Counted from the first letter of the stretch, positions 1 to 10,317 are shown. The stretch is DNA of 46,071 bases from Clostridia bacterium (GCA_017544935.1 JAFYDF010000001.1:1-46071); one strand, 5' to 3'. The notes: a model not told the origin generated them from the sequence alone. A program made the numbers and translations.

Positions 1-1
1 A

Positions 2-3000
2 GCCCGTGCTGACAAAGCCAGCAGCATAAGAGATCTAACAGATACAAGTTTGGTTCTGATTAACGATTTGCCGCGCAAGTATGCCAGTGACGTGATCGGT
101 TATAGTTATTACAAAACTCTTCCAGATAACTGGGAGCTTCTGCAACGGACGTTTGATTTCTTTCAATTCCGTTTTTCTGATGCCTTTACTGATATAAAGC
201 GTGAACAGTACTTTTTCTCCATGGCATTAACCATCTGCGCGAAGGACGAGAAAATTGGCTGGTTGAACACTCAGGAATTAGCTAAGTATCTGGATCTAAA
301 CGAAAAGGAATTTACAAACCAGCGCATCAAGGAAATGCTGAAATTAGCCGTAAGCAAGGGTTGCCCCTGGTACGACGATGATATGCTGGAATATGCAAAG
401 GGTTTGAAAGCAATCGGCTACTCAATGAAGACCCTGAAAGACGTATGCGATGCCTGTAATCAGAAGCTGCTTCTTGACAGCATGGACTGGGAAAGGTTAC
501 AGTTTCTGGCTTATGCCTGGGCAAACCATGGCAAAGGCACACTCAAGCAGATGGGCAGAACTCTAGTAGATTTTTGTCATTATTCCGGTGATGCCCAGTC
601 TTTTGTCGCCTCCATGTCAGTTTTGAAGAATGCAGGTTTAAGCACAATCGTGGATACAGCTATCAGTGAGAGCATAAAAAGATATGTTGGCGGTACAGTC
701 GGCTTAATATATGAAGGCTTCTTATATGGTGTTAATGCCACTACGCGTCTGGATGTACTGACGGGTTCCTTCAATGACATGATATATGCAGCTGAAGCAT
801 TGGATGCATGCTGGGATTATCTGGAATACACAAAGGAGTATATTCAGGATAATTATGATTTTTTCTTCGAATCTGATGAAAACCTGTCAATGTTAGAATA
901 CCCCTTCGATTGGTTAATGTGTGCAGGCGCCAACTATGCAGATGTCTGTGCCGTCATGAACGGAGCGTATTCCGCCTATATCGGAATTGCAAAAGATACC
1001 CTGAATAATACAAATGGCAAAATAAATGATAAAGTTGATTTATCGTACGTCGACGAAACGATGATCCAACGCGGAGATCAAGCCGGAATCGATGCAAAGA
1101 GCTTCCAAGTTCAAGCTGATGAGCTGCTTATACGCCGTGAATGGTTCGAGTATGCATGGCAGAACGGCAAGTTGCCGAGTGACGCTATTTTGTCCTATGA
1201 TTTTGCTGAAGCATGGGTGCATCACTGGGAAATGCAGGATAAACCAGAGAACACCCTAGACATTATCCGCAATGGTGACGGTTCTCTGCATGCAACCCTG
1301 CATTTTGACGGAGCGGATGATTACGAGTTCGATTTCGATCCCTACGATTATGAAGTCATCGAGTTTGGTGATCCGAATGATCTGATCTACGGCACGTTGT
1401 ATATCAACGCATATGCTGGCGGTACTTTGGAAGTTAATCTGTTTAGTGATATCATGTCAGAAAGCAACGTACTATATGACTATGTCAGCCATAACGGAAC
1501 GCTTAATGACTATGACAGCGGCTGGTATGTTTATACTACCGACAATCCTCCCGATCTGTTCAAATATGGCGGCCCAATGGACTACGGCTGGGACGGCTAT
1601 GATGAAGGTTTCGAATGGATATACCTGTCCGATGAAGAACGAGCTCAGTTGTTCAGTGAACTCTCGAGCATACATCTGCTGTCTGCTTCCGGTGCAGGTG
1701 CATGGGAAGGGAGATTGCATATAGACGCTTCCGGAAACTTCAGGGGATACTATTACGACGAAGACATGGAGGAAATCTCCGAGGTCTCCTTCTCCGGGCA
1801 ATTCGGCGACGTCTGGCAGACAGAAGAAACGACTTATTATCTCGAAGTCGCCTCAGCTTCTACCCTGCAGGTGCCTGGCACCGAAGCAATGACCGACTTC
1901 GGCGGACATATCACATATGCCGAAACACTGTTCCCACAAGACAGCGGATGGTTGCTCACGCTTCCCGGGACTCCAAACGATCAGATTTCAGAGGATGTCC
2001 AGGCATTGATTGGTGGGACTTTGGGTGAATGGGACGATTTCTCTGAATTCTATACCCTGACCGATTATGGTTCCGGATGGGGATTCTTCAGTGACCCATT
2101 TGATTGGGACCCGCGGGTCATGGAGCCGATGGCTACCGCTACTCCGGTACCGGTTACACCTATACCAGTTACTCCTGTACCAATTACTCCCGTGCCTGCC
2201 ACTTCTGTTCCGACAGAATCACCGGATTATGCGATTTATCCATCGGATGGTCATCAGCGCTTTGATAATGGAATCATTGCTTTTGAAGCGCCTGCAGACG
2301 CTACCATTCTGCCTTTCACATATCCACAAGGCGATCGTTGGCGTGTTTCTGTACTGGTCCCATGTTCCGATTCTTTGCAGGAATATCTATACAAAAACAA
2401 TGCCCTGTTGGATGTCGCCTATGAAAAGCAGCTAGGCTTGTATACAGTATCCATTGCTCCTGTTCAATATTACGAGACACTATATCAGGAAAAAGACCTG
2501 GATGCTGAAAGCATCTCAAAACTTGCAGGAAACGCCCACTTCAGAAAAGTTGGCTACTGGTCTGGCACGCAAATGGTTGCCTCCTATTCCGGAGATAAGA
2601 AATCTGCCTTCTATGTGCGTGCAGCAGCTGATGAGATCAACCTGATTCCCGGTGAGATCAAAGAATACTATGTGCAGCTTTCCAAAGACAGGATCCTAAG
2701 CATTCAAACACATGATTATTCCTACGGCGTCCCCGAGGATATCTTGGATCTCTTCCTGCATACACTTGAGATTTATGATCCTTTGGATACGCAACCGCCT
2801 GCAGCCTCCAGAACAGCAGCCGGTACACAGCCCCGAACAGGTGAACTTGTGTCTTTCGGCAACTATGAACAGGATAACAATCTCTCTAATGGTGCCGAAC
2901 CAATCGACTGGCTCGTTCTGTCCGTACGCAACGGCAAAGCGCTGCTCCTCAGTCAGTATGGTCTTGATTGCCGGAAATATCACTCTTCTCCAGATGAGAT

Positions 3001-6000
3001 TACCTGGGAAAACAGTGCGACTCGCACATGGCTCAACAGTACGTTCCTTGAGGATGCCTTTACTGCCGAAGAACAGGCTGCCATCCAAATAACAACCGTC
3101 CCGAATGACAGCAGTCAAGGCAACAGCAAATGGGACTCCGTTGGTGGCAATAATACACAGGATCAGGTTTTCCTGCTCAGTTATCAGGAAGCCAAGACCT
3201 ATTTCAAGCGGATCTATGAACGCAAATGTCTCCCAACGGAATATGCACTCGCGCAAGGTGCTTTTACCGATCCATATGAAAGAATCAATGGCAATCCTGC
3301 CGGCATCTGGTGGCTGCGTTCTCCCGGTCGTACACAGAAAGATGCCGCTCACGTTTCCTCCACTGGTTCATGCAACAGTTATTCATCCGTTTCATTTATG
3401 GATTCCTATATGATTCGCCCGGCTATGTGGGTCTCGCTCGAAGCTCTGATGGGCACCTCCGAACAACCCATCCTTACTCCGCCCACGCCTACACCCGCTT
3501 CACAGACCGGAAGTTGGCTGCCCACACCGCCACCTGAATACATTACGAACCTTCCCAACGGCAACGTGTTTTATAACGATGGGCATTTTTCCTTTGAAGC
3601 GCCTCCAAACGTACATATCATCGTTCCTTTTGCCGTAGCAGACGGCAACTGGGGTGTGACCCTCATGATGGGTCATAATGAAGAACTGGATGAAATCATT
3701 CGTCGTCTGTATCCAAACATGGCACCTACCGACGTACTTGTCGAATACTTAACCGTAGGCAAAATTGGCATGGGTACATACGAGACCGCTTCCAGGTTCT
3801 ATGACAAAGAGATTCATGATGCGGAAACACTAAATTATACTTATTACAGAAATTCCGTAGATGGGGATCACAAAAAACCTGGTATAGAAACCGACTACGG
3901 CACTACTACGCTTGCCGGACGCACGGCATATTACAATTGGACCGAATGGAACAGCCCCATTCTCCCTGCTACACGCCGCGAGCAGTATTATGTCCCGCTG
4001 ACAGAAGATCGCTATGTGCTCTTCTCCACAGATGATCAGCACAACAGCAGCTATCGCAGTGCGATGCAACTGGTCATGAGCACGCTGGTAATCTATGGCG
4101 CTGATGAAGTTGCGCCCGTGATCACCGCTGCACCAACCGCTTCACCCACTGCTGCGCCTACTACCACGCCCGGAAAACGCGCTTTCCCGGATATCCCCAT
4201 TCTAAACCAGGATGAGCTCTGTATAATCCGGTGCGGTGATCCTACCAGCATTCCAGTTCCGTATGAGGATAAGATCCTGGATGTTGGCTGTATCCCAATC
4301 AGTTTCACCAACACAAGTAAGCAGTCCTTCCATCTTTCCCTCGGCTATCTTCCCTCCAGCCCGTCAGATCTTGCAGAGCATGATTATTATGGCCGTCTTA
4401 ATGGTGAGGAACTTGAAGCCGCTCTTTATGTAGACGCCAACTCTTATTTCCCCCATGCTTATCCTGATTTCAATTCAATGCTCCTTGCTCCTGGCGATAC
4501 TGCTGCATTCTATGTCATCGCATTATCGGATGCAGCACGTTATCCCGGACTTTCTGACTATGGTACTGCTAAAATCAATCTAAGCATTACTTCTGATACA
4601 GAAGATTTCTGGTATCGCAATTATTCCATATTCTGTGAACAAGGATATTATTATATCGATTATGGATCCGAAAGCAATGTTCCCGGTAGCGGTTCTCTGT
4701 CTGATGACGGAAATTCCGGCTATGACGGATATGATGATTACGACGATGAATCCTGGATGCTGGAAGATGCCCTATATAACGCACTCTACGATGCTTTGGG
4801 CGACTGGCAACAAACAGACGGTTCCGTAACCATGCGTGTAACACTGGAAAGCCAGACTTCTGCTGATTACTTTCTGTACATTGATCTGGGAACTGGTGAA
4901 CCGCTTGAACTGGGTCTCTACGGAGTCAATGACACCATAGAGTATCTGATTTTCTCGGATTGGGATGAGCGTGTGGAAGCTCATCTCTACCTACACGGCG
5001 AGCAGGCGATGCTGCAGCTCTTTAACAAGAACGGCGAGACTCTATATGATTTCAATCCCTCCAAATTACTGTTTGAACGCCCGGAAAACTTCGTGCCCGT
5101 CTGGTATCACTGGTATGATCCTGACTGGCTTGGACACTGGGTACTCAGCAAAAACGGGCATGAGTCCCATATGTACATAACTGAATATGATGACGCAAAT
5201 GCTAATGTGCGCATCACTTTTGATGATCGTTACGAGTTCTCTGACACAATGCCCATGGGTGGATACTTCGATGCCGGTGATTTCAGTGGCTTCCTGTCCA
5301 TGTATCGAGACGACCTGACCATCGACCTGTGGGATGTCTGGACTGATTCGGAAGAGATTGAAAACTGGATGGCTTCTCTCGATTATGATCTACCTTATAC
5401 AAAGATGGAATCCTATGCAATTCCTAAAGAACAGCCGCCAGTCAATCAGGCACCCGCAACCAAAGAGCCAGCAGCTGACACCGATGCCGATCTGTATGAT
5501 TACAGAACGGTACGGTTCGGACAGTATGAACAGGACGCGGACTATGCCAACGGTCCTGAAGAAATTGAATGGCTGGTACTGGATGTCCAGGGAGACAAAG
5601 CACTGCTGCTGAGCAAGTATGGTCTGGATGTCCAGCCATATCACCACACATTTGCTGATGTGACATGGGAAACCAGCTCACTCCGTGCCTGGCTGAACAC
5701 TGCCTTCCTGGAAAGCGCTTTCTCACCTGAAGAAGCACAGTTCATATTGCTGTCTACTGTAAGCAACAGCCAGGATCAGTGCAACAGCGCATGGGCCACG
5801 CCAGGCGGCAACGATACCCGCGACAAAGTCTTCCTTCTCAGTTTTACCGAAGCAGGAAGATATCTGAATGTATGTGACAGCAGCAATAACAATACAGCGT
5901 CCCTCGCTGCCGCTACTGCCTATGCAGTCAAAATGGGAGCATTGGTCAATGAAGAAAACAGGACGGCTGAAGGCAACGCCTCAGCAGCCTGGTGGTTGCG

Positions 6001-6829
6001 CTCTCCCGGCAGTAGCGAAAGCCAGGCTGCCTATGTCTGGTCAAACGGCAATGCGGATAGCAGCAATGTGAATTACAATGACATCTGCGTAATCCGTCCT
6101 GCGCTCTGGGTCTCTACATATGCCTTGGACATCCCATTATCCCCTGACATGATTCAAATTGAAATACCAAAAGAACTTCTTGATCATCTGGATATTCCCG
6201 TATCTATTATGCCTGTTCCAACACAACCCGGTGCTACTGTGATCGTCACGAACATACCCATCACTACACCTGCGCCTACAGCTACTTCCGAACCTGTTCC
6301 GACAACCGTTCCAATTGTACTGCCCATAATAGGTCGATCAGATTATCTGCAGGTCTCTGTAGCCCGTGTAGATGCCAGTAGTTATATTGAAGGCAAGGAT
6401 CCCACTTCATACATGCCCTTCCGAATGATCGACGGGGAAGAAACAACTGCTTTCCAGTTTTCCACCAAGGTCTCCAAGCTCGGAAAAGCATATGTCTGGT
6501 TTGAATTTGATGAACCGGTAAGGCTGGATGAAATGTGGATGAAAAACGGTTATTGGGCCAATACCAACGGCAATGACCAATACACGCGCAACAGCCGTAT
6601 CAAGCAAATGACAGTCTGGTACCGGTATGCTGGCAGTGATAAGTGGCAGAAAGGAAAAGACGTCTCCTTGAAGGATGACAAGGCACGCACAGACTGGAAG
6701 ATAATCCATTTAAACGGACGCGACGACATTACTGGAATACAGCTGCAGATTACAGACATCTACAAGGGATCTAAGTTCCCTAATGATGTCTGTATCTCCG
6801 AAATTATGTTCGTGCAGTCGTCGCGATAA
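2..6829 (+). CDS. Giant modular cell-surface or secreted protein (5' end outside window)
   Basis: The frame is open from the first bases, so the true start and any signal peptide lie upstream; 2275 residues are visible. The first ~350 residues look helical. Then come acidic, Tyr/Gly-rich beta-type segments and two copies of a module opening with a DNGxIAFEAP / NDGHFSFEAP motif (nt ~2250-2790 and ~3550-4110). Two DUF6273-type domains (nt ~2840-3440 and ~5500-6120) share FGxYEQD, YGLD, WWLRSPG and IRPAxWVS. The last ~165 residues (nt ~6330-6826) resemble a discoidin / NADase-type glycan-binding domain. Pro/Thr-rich linkers separate modules near nt 2125-2225, 3475-3545, 4110-4180 and 6250-6320. 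The architecture is typical of exported clostridial proteins that bind carbohydrate or the envelope; no catalytic site was recognised. Family assignment is from memory of motifs. Confidence 0.85.
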   Translation, partial: ARADKASSIRDLTDTSLVLINDLPRKYASDVIGYSYYKTLPDNWELLQRTFDFFQFRFSDAFTDIKREQYFFSMALTICAKDEKIGWLNTQELAKYLDLNEKEFTNQRIKEMLKLAVSKGCPWYDDDMLEYAKGLKAIGYSMKTLKDVCDACNQKLLLDSMDWERLQFLAYAWANHGKGTLKQMGRTLVDFCHYSGDAQSFVASMSVLKNAGLSTIVDTAISESIKRYVGGTVGLIYEGFLYGVNATTRLDVLTGSFNDMIYAAEALDACWDYLEYTKEYIQDNYDFFFESDENLSMLEYPFDWLMCAGANYADVCAVMNGAYSAYIGIAKDTLNNTNGKINDKVDLSYVDETMIQRGDQAGIDAKSFQVQADELLIRREWFEYAWQNGKLPSDAILSYDFAEAWVHHWEMQDKPENTLDIIRNGDGSLHATLHFDGADDYEFDFDPYDYEVIEFGDPNDLIYGTLYINAYAGGTLEVNLFSDIMSESNVLYDYVSHNGTLNDYDSGWYVYTTDNPPDLFKYGGPMDYGWDGYDEGFEWIYLSDEERAQLFSELSSIHLLSASGAGAWEGRLHIDASGNFRGYYYDEDMEEISEVSFSGQFGDVWQTEETTYYLEVASASTLQVPGTEAMTDFGGHITYAETLFPQDSGWLLTLPGTPNDQISEDVQALIGGTLGEWDDFSEFYTLTDYGSGWGFFSDPFDWDPRVMEPMATATPVPVTPIPVTPVPITPVPATSVPTESPDYAIYPSDGHQRFDNGIIAFEAPADATILPFTYPQGDRWRVSVLVPCSDSLQEYLYKNNALLDVAYEKQLGLYTVSIAPVQYYETLYQEKDLDAESISKLAGNAHFRKVGYWSGTQMVASYSGDKKSAFYVRAAADEINLIPGEIKEYYVQLSKDRILSIQTHDYSYGVPEDILDLFLHTLEIYDPLDTQPPAASRTAAGTQPRTGELVSFGNYEQDNNLSNGAEPIDWLVLSVRNGKALLLSQYGLDCRKYHSSPDEITWENSATRTWLNSTFLEDAFTAEEQAAIQITTVPNDSSQGNSKWDSVGGNNTQDQVFLLSYQEAKTYFKRIYERKCLPTEYALAQGAFTDPYERINGNPAGIWWLRSPGRTQKDAAHVSSTGSCNSYSSVSFMDSYMIRPAMWVSLEALMGTSEQPILTPPTPTPASQTGSWLPTPPPEYITNLPNGNVFYNDGHFSFEAPPNVHIIVPFAVADGNWGVTLMMGHNEELDEIIRRLYPNMAPTDVLVEYLTVGKIGMGTYETASRFYDKEIHDAETLNYTYYRNSVDGDHKKPGIETDYGTTTLAGRTAYYNWTEWNSPILPATRREQYYVPLTEDRYVLFSTDDQHNSSYRSAMQLVMSTLVIYGADEVAPVITAAPTASPTAAPTTTPGKRAFPDIPILNQDELCIIRCGDPTSIPVPYEDKILDVGCIPISFTNTSKQSFHLSLGYLPSSPSDLAEHDYYGRLNGEELEAALYVDANSYFPHAYPDFNSMLLAPGDTAAFYVIALSDAARYPGLSDYGTAKINLSITSDTEDFWYRNYSIFCEQGYYYIDYGSESNVPGSGSLSDDGNSGYDGYDDYDDESWMLEDALYNALYDALGDWQQTDGSVTMRVTLESQTSADYFLYIDLGTGEPLELGLYGVNDTIEYLIFSDWDERVEAHLYLHGEQAMLQLFNKNGETLYDFNPSKLLFERPENFVPVWYHWYDPDWLGHWVLSKNGHESHMYITEYDDANANVRITFDDRYEFSDTMPMGGYFDAGDFSGFLSMYRDDLTIDLWDVWTDSEEIENWMASLDYDLPYTKMESYAIPKEQPPVNQAPATKEPAADTDADLYDYRTVRFGQYEQDADYANGPEEIEWLVLDVQGDKALLLSKYGLDVQPYHHTFADVTWETSSLRAWLNTAFLESAFSPEEAQFILLSTVSNSQDQCNSAWATPGGNDTRDKVFLLSFTEAGRYLNVCDSSNNNTASLAAATAYAVKMGALVNEENRTAEGNASAAWWLRSPGSSESQAAYVWSNGNADSSNVNYNDICVIRPALWVSTYALDIPLSPDMIQIEIPKELLDHLDIPVSIMPVPTQPGATVIVTNIPITTPAPTATSEPVPTTVPIVLPIIGRSDYLQVSVARVDASSYIEGKDPTSYMPFRMIDGEETTAFQFSTKVSKLGKAYVWFEFDEPVRLDEMWMKNGYWANTNGNDQYTRNSRIKQMTVWYRYAGSDKWQKGKDVSLKDDKARTDWKIIHLNGRDDITGIQLQITDIYKGSKFPNDVCISEIMFVQSSR

Positions 6830-6833
6830 ACAC

Positions 6834-6853
6834 AAAAAGGGGCATGATGCCCC
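6834..6853 (-). terminator. Rho-independent terminator for the leftward MBL/HAD pair
   Basis: GGGGCA and TGCCCC arms (6839-6844 and 6848-6853) form a short GC-rich hairpin. On the minus strand it is followed by five U (AAAAA at 6834-6838 on the plus strand). It lies about 40 nt past the stop of the leftward metallo-beta-lactamase-like gene. Confidence 0.6.
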
Positions 6854-6863
6854 ATCGTTATGC

Positions 6864-6894
6864 TATGCCCTGCTATCTGGCGGGGCATATTTTT
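6864..6894 (+). terminator. Rho-independent terminator of the giant surface-protein gene
   Basis: A 10-bp stem (6864-6873 with 6880-6889, one G-U pair, 6-nt loop) is followed by TTTTT at 6890-6894, 35 nt after the stop codon. The T-run touches the stop codon of the convergent gene. Confidence 0.85.
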
Positions 6895-8129
6895 CAGTTC
6901 ACGCGCATAATGTTGATCATCTCATCATACTGCGTCATTTTTTCTATCTCCCCCTCTCCAGACAGGGCAAAATGCAGCAATCCCTGACAACCTGTACTGG
7001 CATAATCCACTCCACGGCGTTGTAACTCTTCAACCAAACGTATACAGCCATTGTCATTTGAGCAGGAGAATGCCATCCGTGGCTGCACGGCATCCAGCCA
7101 TTTGCTTTCATTGGATGTATAACCACCGTGATGGTTGGTCTTCATCAGGTCTGCATGCAGTTCCCTGCCGCAGCGCTCAATGACTTTTTTCTCATGCTGT
7201 TCAAACAGATCACCACAGGTAAGAAAGATTCCTTTTCCAACCGTTACACGCAGAATCATAGACTGGCCATTACGGATTTTTCCTTTATTGGCATCACCCT
7301 GAAGCTCTTCTTCTGTTGGGCCAAGAATGTCTATTTTCGCGCCATCAATCTCAAAGCTACGTCCTGCGTGCACAGCATCGTCTGTTTCAGCTCCCTGCTC
7401 TCGCAGCATTTCAAACATCTTTGGTATCTCATCACTATACTTCTGACCCGTCCACCACAAATGCCATACTTTGCCGCCACGGTTCCAAATGTGTTTAATC
7501 AGCATCGGCCCTCCGGACACATGATCGGTGCAGCCGTGTGAAAACACTAGGTAATCCAGACTTCTCACGCCAGTGGCATCCAGAAAGCTTTCTGCGCGCG
7601 TATGGCAGTCGCCACGTCCGGCATCGATCACCATCGTGCTTCCATGCGGGAAAATAAGCAGTATCAGATCGCCATATTTGAAATAGTTTCCAGGAATCAT
7701 AAGCTCCGGTACAAACACATGCAAGCGGCCATCGCCGCCATTTTCAAGCAGTGCCCGCGCCTGAGCATAAATCTTTGGGGAGCGGTCCATACGTGAAGTC
7801 CGAAACGCCGCCTCTCCTGGCAGTGCAAAATGCTTGCGTGCGACAAGCACAGCATTATTCTTAACAGGGCTGATTTCAACCTGTTCCCATTCGGCTGGCG
7901 TACCAGAAAAGAAAATATCTTCCAGAGGGCACCCTTCGAAAGCTTTCAGTTCAATATATTGCAGTGACCGAGGAAGATGCAGGCACTTAAGACTGCTGCA
8001 ATATTGGAATGCTTTGGGCTCGATAACTTTAACACTTTCGGGCACGAAAGCCTCCGTGAATGCTGTCTGGGTATAAGCCTGTACTGGTATCGTTCGTGCC
8101 GCAGGAACCGTCAGGATACAGTTTTCCAT
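6894..8129 (-). CDS. LRR_5 (BspA-like) plus ComEC-type metallo-beta-lactamase-fold protein
   Basis: A 411-residue protein without signal peptide. Residues ~25-75 have the BspA-like leucine-rich repeat pattern (VPESVKVIEPKAFQYCSSLK, then LPRSLQYIELKAFEGC). Residues ~150-400 look like a metallo-beta-lactamase fold of the ComEC C-terminal type: VIDAGRGD, then SHGCTDHVSG where SHxHxDH is expected, ITCGD-like LTCGDLFE, and TNHHGG. The second metal-ligand His of HxHxDH is Cys (C200 in H198-G-C-T-D-H203), so metal use or activity may be altered. The start ATG follows AGAGGAA. It lies 16 nt downstream of the HAD gene and is probably co-transcribed with it. Role unknown; phosphodiesterase or nuclease activity is only a family-level guess. 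Confidence 0.8.
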   Translation of the reverse strand: MENCILTVPAARTIPVQAYTQTAFTEAFVPESVKVIEPKAFQYCSSLKCLHLPRSLQYIELKAFEGCPLEDIFFSGTPAEWEQVEISPVKNNAVLVARKHFALPGEAAFRTSRMDRSPKIYAQARALLENGGDGRLHVFVPELMIPGNYFKYGDLILLIFPHGSTMVIDAGRGDCHTRAESFLDATGVRSLDYLVFSHGCTDHVSGGPMLIKHIWNRGGKVWHLWWTGQKYSDEIPKMFEMLREQGAETDDAVHAGRSFEIDGAKIDILGPTEEELQGDANKGKIRNGQSMILRVTVGKGIFLTCGDLFEQHEKKVIERCGRELHADLMKTNHHGGYTSNESKWLDAVQPRMAFSCSNDNGCIRLVEELQRRGVDYASTGCQGLLHFALSGEGEIEKMTQYDEMINIMRVN

Positions 8130-8145
8130 TACCCTGTTCCTCTCT

Positions 8146-8784
8146 TTATTCGTCGACCAATGCTGTCTTCAGAGCTACCATACTGTCAAACTGCCACGGA
8201 GTCGGAGCGTCACCCTTGCAGAAATTTTCCGGGTCAAACAGCGCACCGTTCATGCCTGCATTCAAACCTGCTTCCACATCCAGTACCCGGTCTCCCACCA
8301 TCACGCATGTTGCTGGGTTCAAGCCGTGCTTTTCAACCAGATACAGTAATGCATCCGGCGCAGGCTTACGCGGAAACGCATTATCTTTGGTGATAAAATC
8401 TGTAAAATACTGTCTGAGGCCATAAAATTCAAGCGCTTCAATGCTACGCTTGTCACGATGGGAATACAAATAGTTTCGCCCACCATTAGCACATATAGCA
8501 GCCAGGACCTCCGCTGTTCCCGGATAAGGACGCATGGTCTCCATCGTTTCCTCTTCATCGGCATAATGCGCACGCAGGGCAAGCAGTTCGTTTGCCGGAA
8601 CGTGATAGCGTTCTTCCAATTGCTGCGCAGCCCAGCCCAAAGAATGCTTGCTCATCCAGCGTAGTTCTTCCCAACTGATATCAATGCCTTTATCGCGCAC
8701 AGCGCGCATATAGGAACGGCATACTGCATCATAAGTATCAAACAACGTGCCGTCGTAATCCCAGATGAAATCGGTATAACGCAA
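8146..8784 (-). CDS. HAD-superfamily phosphatase (phosphoglycolate-phosphatase-like)
   Basis: The 212-residue form starts at TTG 8784, seven bases after a clear GGAGG (8792-8796). A longer frame runs upstream to 8979, but it would cross the divergent pgk promoter and has no better ribosome site. HAD motif I is DYDGTLFD (nucleophile D9, acid D11), a helical cap follows, motif II is YSHRDKR, the motif III Lys is in FPRKPAPD, and motif IV is MVGDRVLDVEAG. Such enzymes hydrolyse small phosphomonoesters in the cytosol; the substrate cannot be read from the sequence. It is the first gene of a two-gene leftward unit with the MBL-like gene. Confidence 0.85.
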   Translation of the reverse strand: MRYTDFIWDYDGTLFDTYDAVCRSYMRAVRDKGIDISWEELRWMSKHSLGWAAQQLEERYHVPANELLALRAHYADEEETMETMRPYPGTAEVLAAICANGGRNYLYSHRDKRSIEALEFYGLRQYFTDFITKDNAFPRKPAPDALLYLVEKHGLNPATCVMVGDRVLDVEAGLNAGMNGALFDPENFCKGDAPTPWQFDSMVALKTALVDE

Positions 8785-8918
8785 GCCCTTCGCCTCCCAT
8801 GTTCTTTTACGCAAGTGTACCACAGAACAAGCCAAAAAACAACGTGAACGCAATCTGTAGCTTTTTTGCAAAAAACCGAAAAATTCTTTGATAATCCTCA
8901 AATATTGGCCAAAAAGAG

Positions 8919-8947
8919 TTGTAAATTCGATAATATAGATATATAAT
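8919..8947 (+). promoter_or_regulatory. Sigma-A promoter of pgk-tpiA-yhbY
   Basis: TTGTAA (8919-8924), 17-bp spacer, perfect TATAAT (8942-8947) in an AT-rich stretch. Predicted leader to the pgk start is about 70 nt. Confidence 0.75.
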
Positions 8948-8958
8948 TGAATTTGGCT

Positions 8959-8974
8959 GCGGAAAGCGTTCCGC
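8959..8974. promoter_or_regulatory. Inverted repeat in the pgk leader
   Basis: GCGGAA and TTCCGC arms separated by 4 nt lie just after the predicted transcription start. This position suits a repressor operator or a 5'-UTR stem-loop. No repressor gene is adjacent, so the role is inferred only. Confidence 0.35.
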
Positions 8975-9021
8975 GACATCCAATTGTTTCCCGATATTTA
9001 ACGATAAAGGAGAATTGAAGC

Positions 9022-10317
9022 ATGAAAAAAACCATCGAAGACGTCTCCGTGCAAGGCAAAAAGGTGCTTGTGCGCGTTGACTTCAACGTGCCCATGGACA
9101 AAGAGACCGGTACCAAGATTACTGATGAAAACCGCATTCTGGGCGCCCTGCCCACGATCAAATACCTGGTAGACAATAATGCTGCCGTCATTCTGTGCAG
9201 CCATATGGGTAAGCCCCACAATGTGTTCAATGAAAAGCTGAAGCTGAACAAGAAAGAGATTGCAAAGATCGAAGCCCTGCCCGCTGAAGAGCAGGAAGCT
9301 GCGACTGCCGCTGCGCTTGAAAAGGCTAAGAAAGACGTTAAGAAACTTTCCCTGGCTCCCGTTGCAAAGCGCCTGAGCGAGCTACTTGGTCAGGAAGTCA
9401 TCATGGCCAAAGACGTTATCGGTCCTGATGCACAGGCTAAGGTTGCCGCGCTGAAGCCCGGTGAAGTCATGGTTCTTGAGAACCTGCGCTTCCATGCCGA
9501 AGAAGAAAAGAACGATCCCGCTTTCGCCAAGGCACTGGCCAGCTATGCTGATCTGTATGTAAATGATGCCTTCGGTACTGCTCACCGCGCTCATGCTTCC
9601 ACCGCTGGTGTTGCTAACTATCTGCCTGCTGTCAGCGGCTACCTGATTGAAAAAGAGCTCAAGTTCATGGGCGGCGCTCTGGAGAACCCGCAGCGTCCCT
9701 TCGTCGCTATCCTGGGCGGCGCTAAAGTCAGCAGCAAGATCGGTGTCATCATGAACCTGATCGACAAGGTTGATGCGCTGATCATCGGCGGCGGCATGGC
9801 CTATACTTTCGCCAAGGCGCTGGGCGGCAAAGTCGGCAACAGCCTGCTTGAGGAAGACAAGATCGACCTGGCCAAAGAAATGATGGAAAAGGCCAAGGCG
9901 AAGGGCATCAAGTTCCTGCTGCCCATTGATACCGTAGCCGCTGATAACTTTGCCAATGACGCTAATACCATGATCGTGCCCACCGGTGAGATCCCGGATG
10001 GTTGGGAAGGCGTAGATATCGGTCCCGAGACTCAGAAGCTGTTTGCTGAGACCATCAAGAACGCCAAGACCGTCGTATGGAATGGCCCCATGGGCGTGTT
10101 CGAGTTCCCCAATTTTGCTAAGGGCACCATTGCTGTGGCTCAGGCTCTGGCAGAAGCTGATTGCATCTCCATCGTCGGCGGCGGCGACAGCGCTGCTGCT
10201 GTAACCCAGCTGGGCTTTGCTGATAAGATCAGCCACATTTCCACCGGCGGCGGCGCCAGCCTCGAGTTCCTCGAAGGTAAGGTCCTGCCCGGTGTTGCGG
10301 CTTTGAATGACAAGTAA
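9022..10317 (+). CDS. pgk: Phosphoglycerate kinase
   Basis: Catalyses 1,3-bisphosphoglycerate + ADP to 3-phosphoglycerate + ATP in glycolysis, cytosolic. Hallmarks: [12 protein letters not shown] near the N-terminus, [50 protein letters not shown] and GGGDSAAAV near the C-terminus. At 431 residues it exceeds the usual ~395 because of a Lys/Glu/Ala-rich insertion of about 35 residues after SHMGKPHN (roughly residues 62-100), before the conserved [14 protein letters not shown]. An AAAGGAG site precedes the ATG. It is first in an operon with tpiA and yhbY. The GAPDH gene often found upstream of pgk is absent here. Confidence 0.97.
   Translation: MKKTIEDVSVQGKKVLVRVDFNVPMDKETGTKITDENRILGALPTIKYLVDNNAAVILCSHMGKPHNVFNEKLKLNKKEIAKIEALPAEEQEAATAAALEKAKKDVKKLSLAPVAKRLSELLGQEVIMAKDVIGPDAQAKVAALKPGEVMVLENLRFHAEEEKNDPAFAKALASYADLYVNDAFGTAHRAHASTAGVANYLPAVSGYLIEKELKFMGGALENPQRPFVAILGGAKVSSKIGVIMNLIDKVDALIIGGGMAYTFAKALGGKVGNSLLEEDKIDLAKEMMEKAKAKGIKFLLPIDTVAADNFANDANTMIVPTGEIPDGWEGVDIGPETQKLFAETIKNAKTVVWNGPMGVFEFPNFAKGTIAVAQALAEADCISIVGGGDSAAAVTQLGFADKISHISTGGGASLEFLEGKVLPGVAALNDK

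Noticed and set aside
8785..8979. 65-codon upstream extension of the HAD phosphatase
   Set aside because: It would overlap the divergent pgk promoter, and the TTG at 8784 has a well-placed GGAGG.
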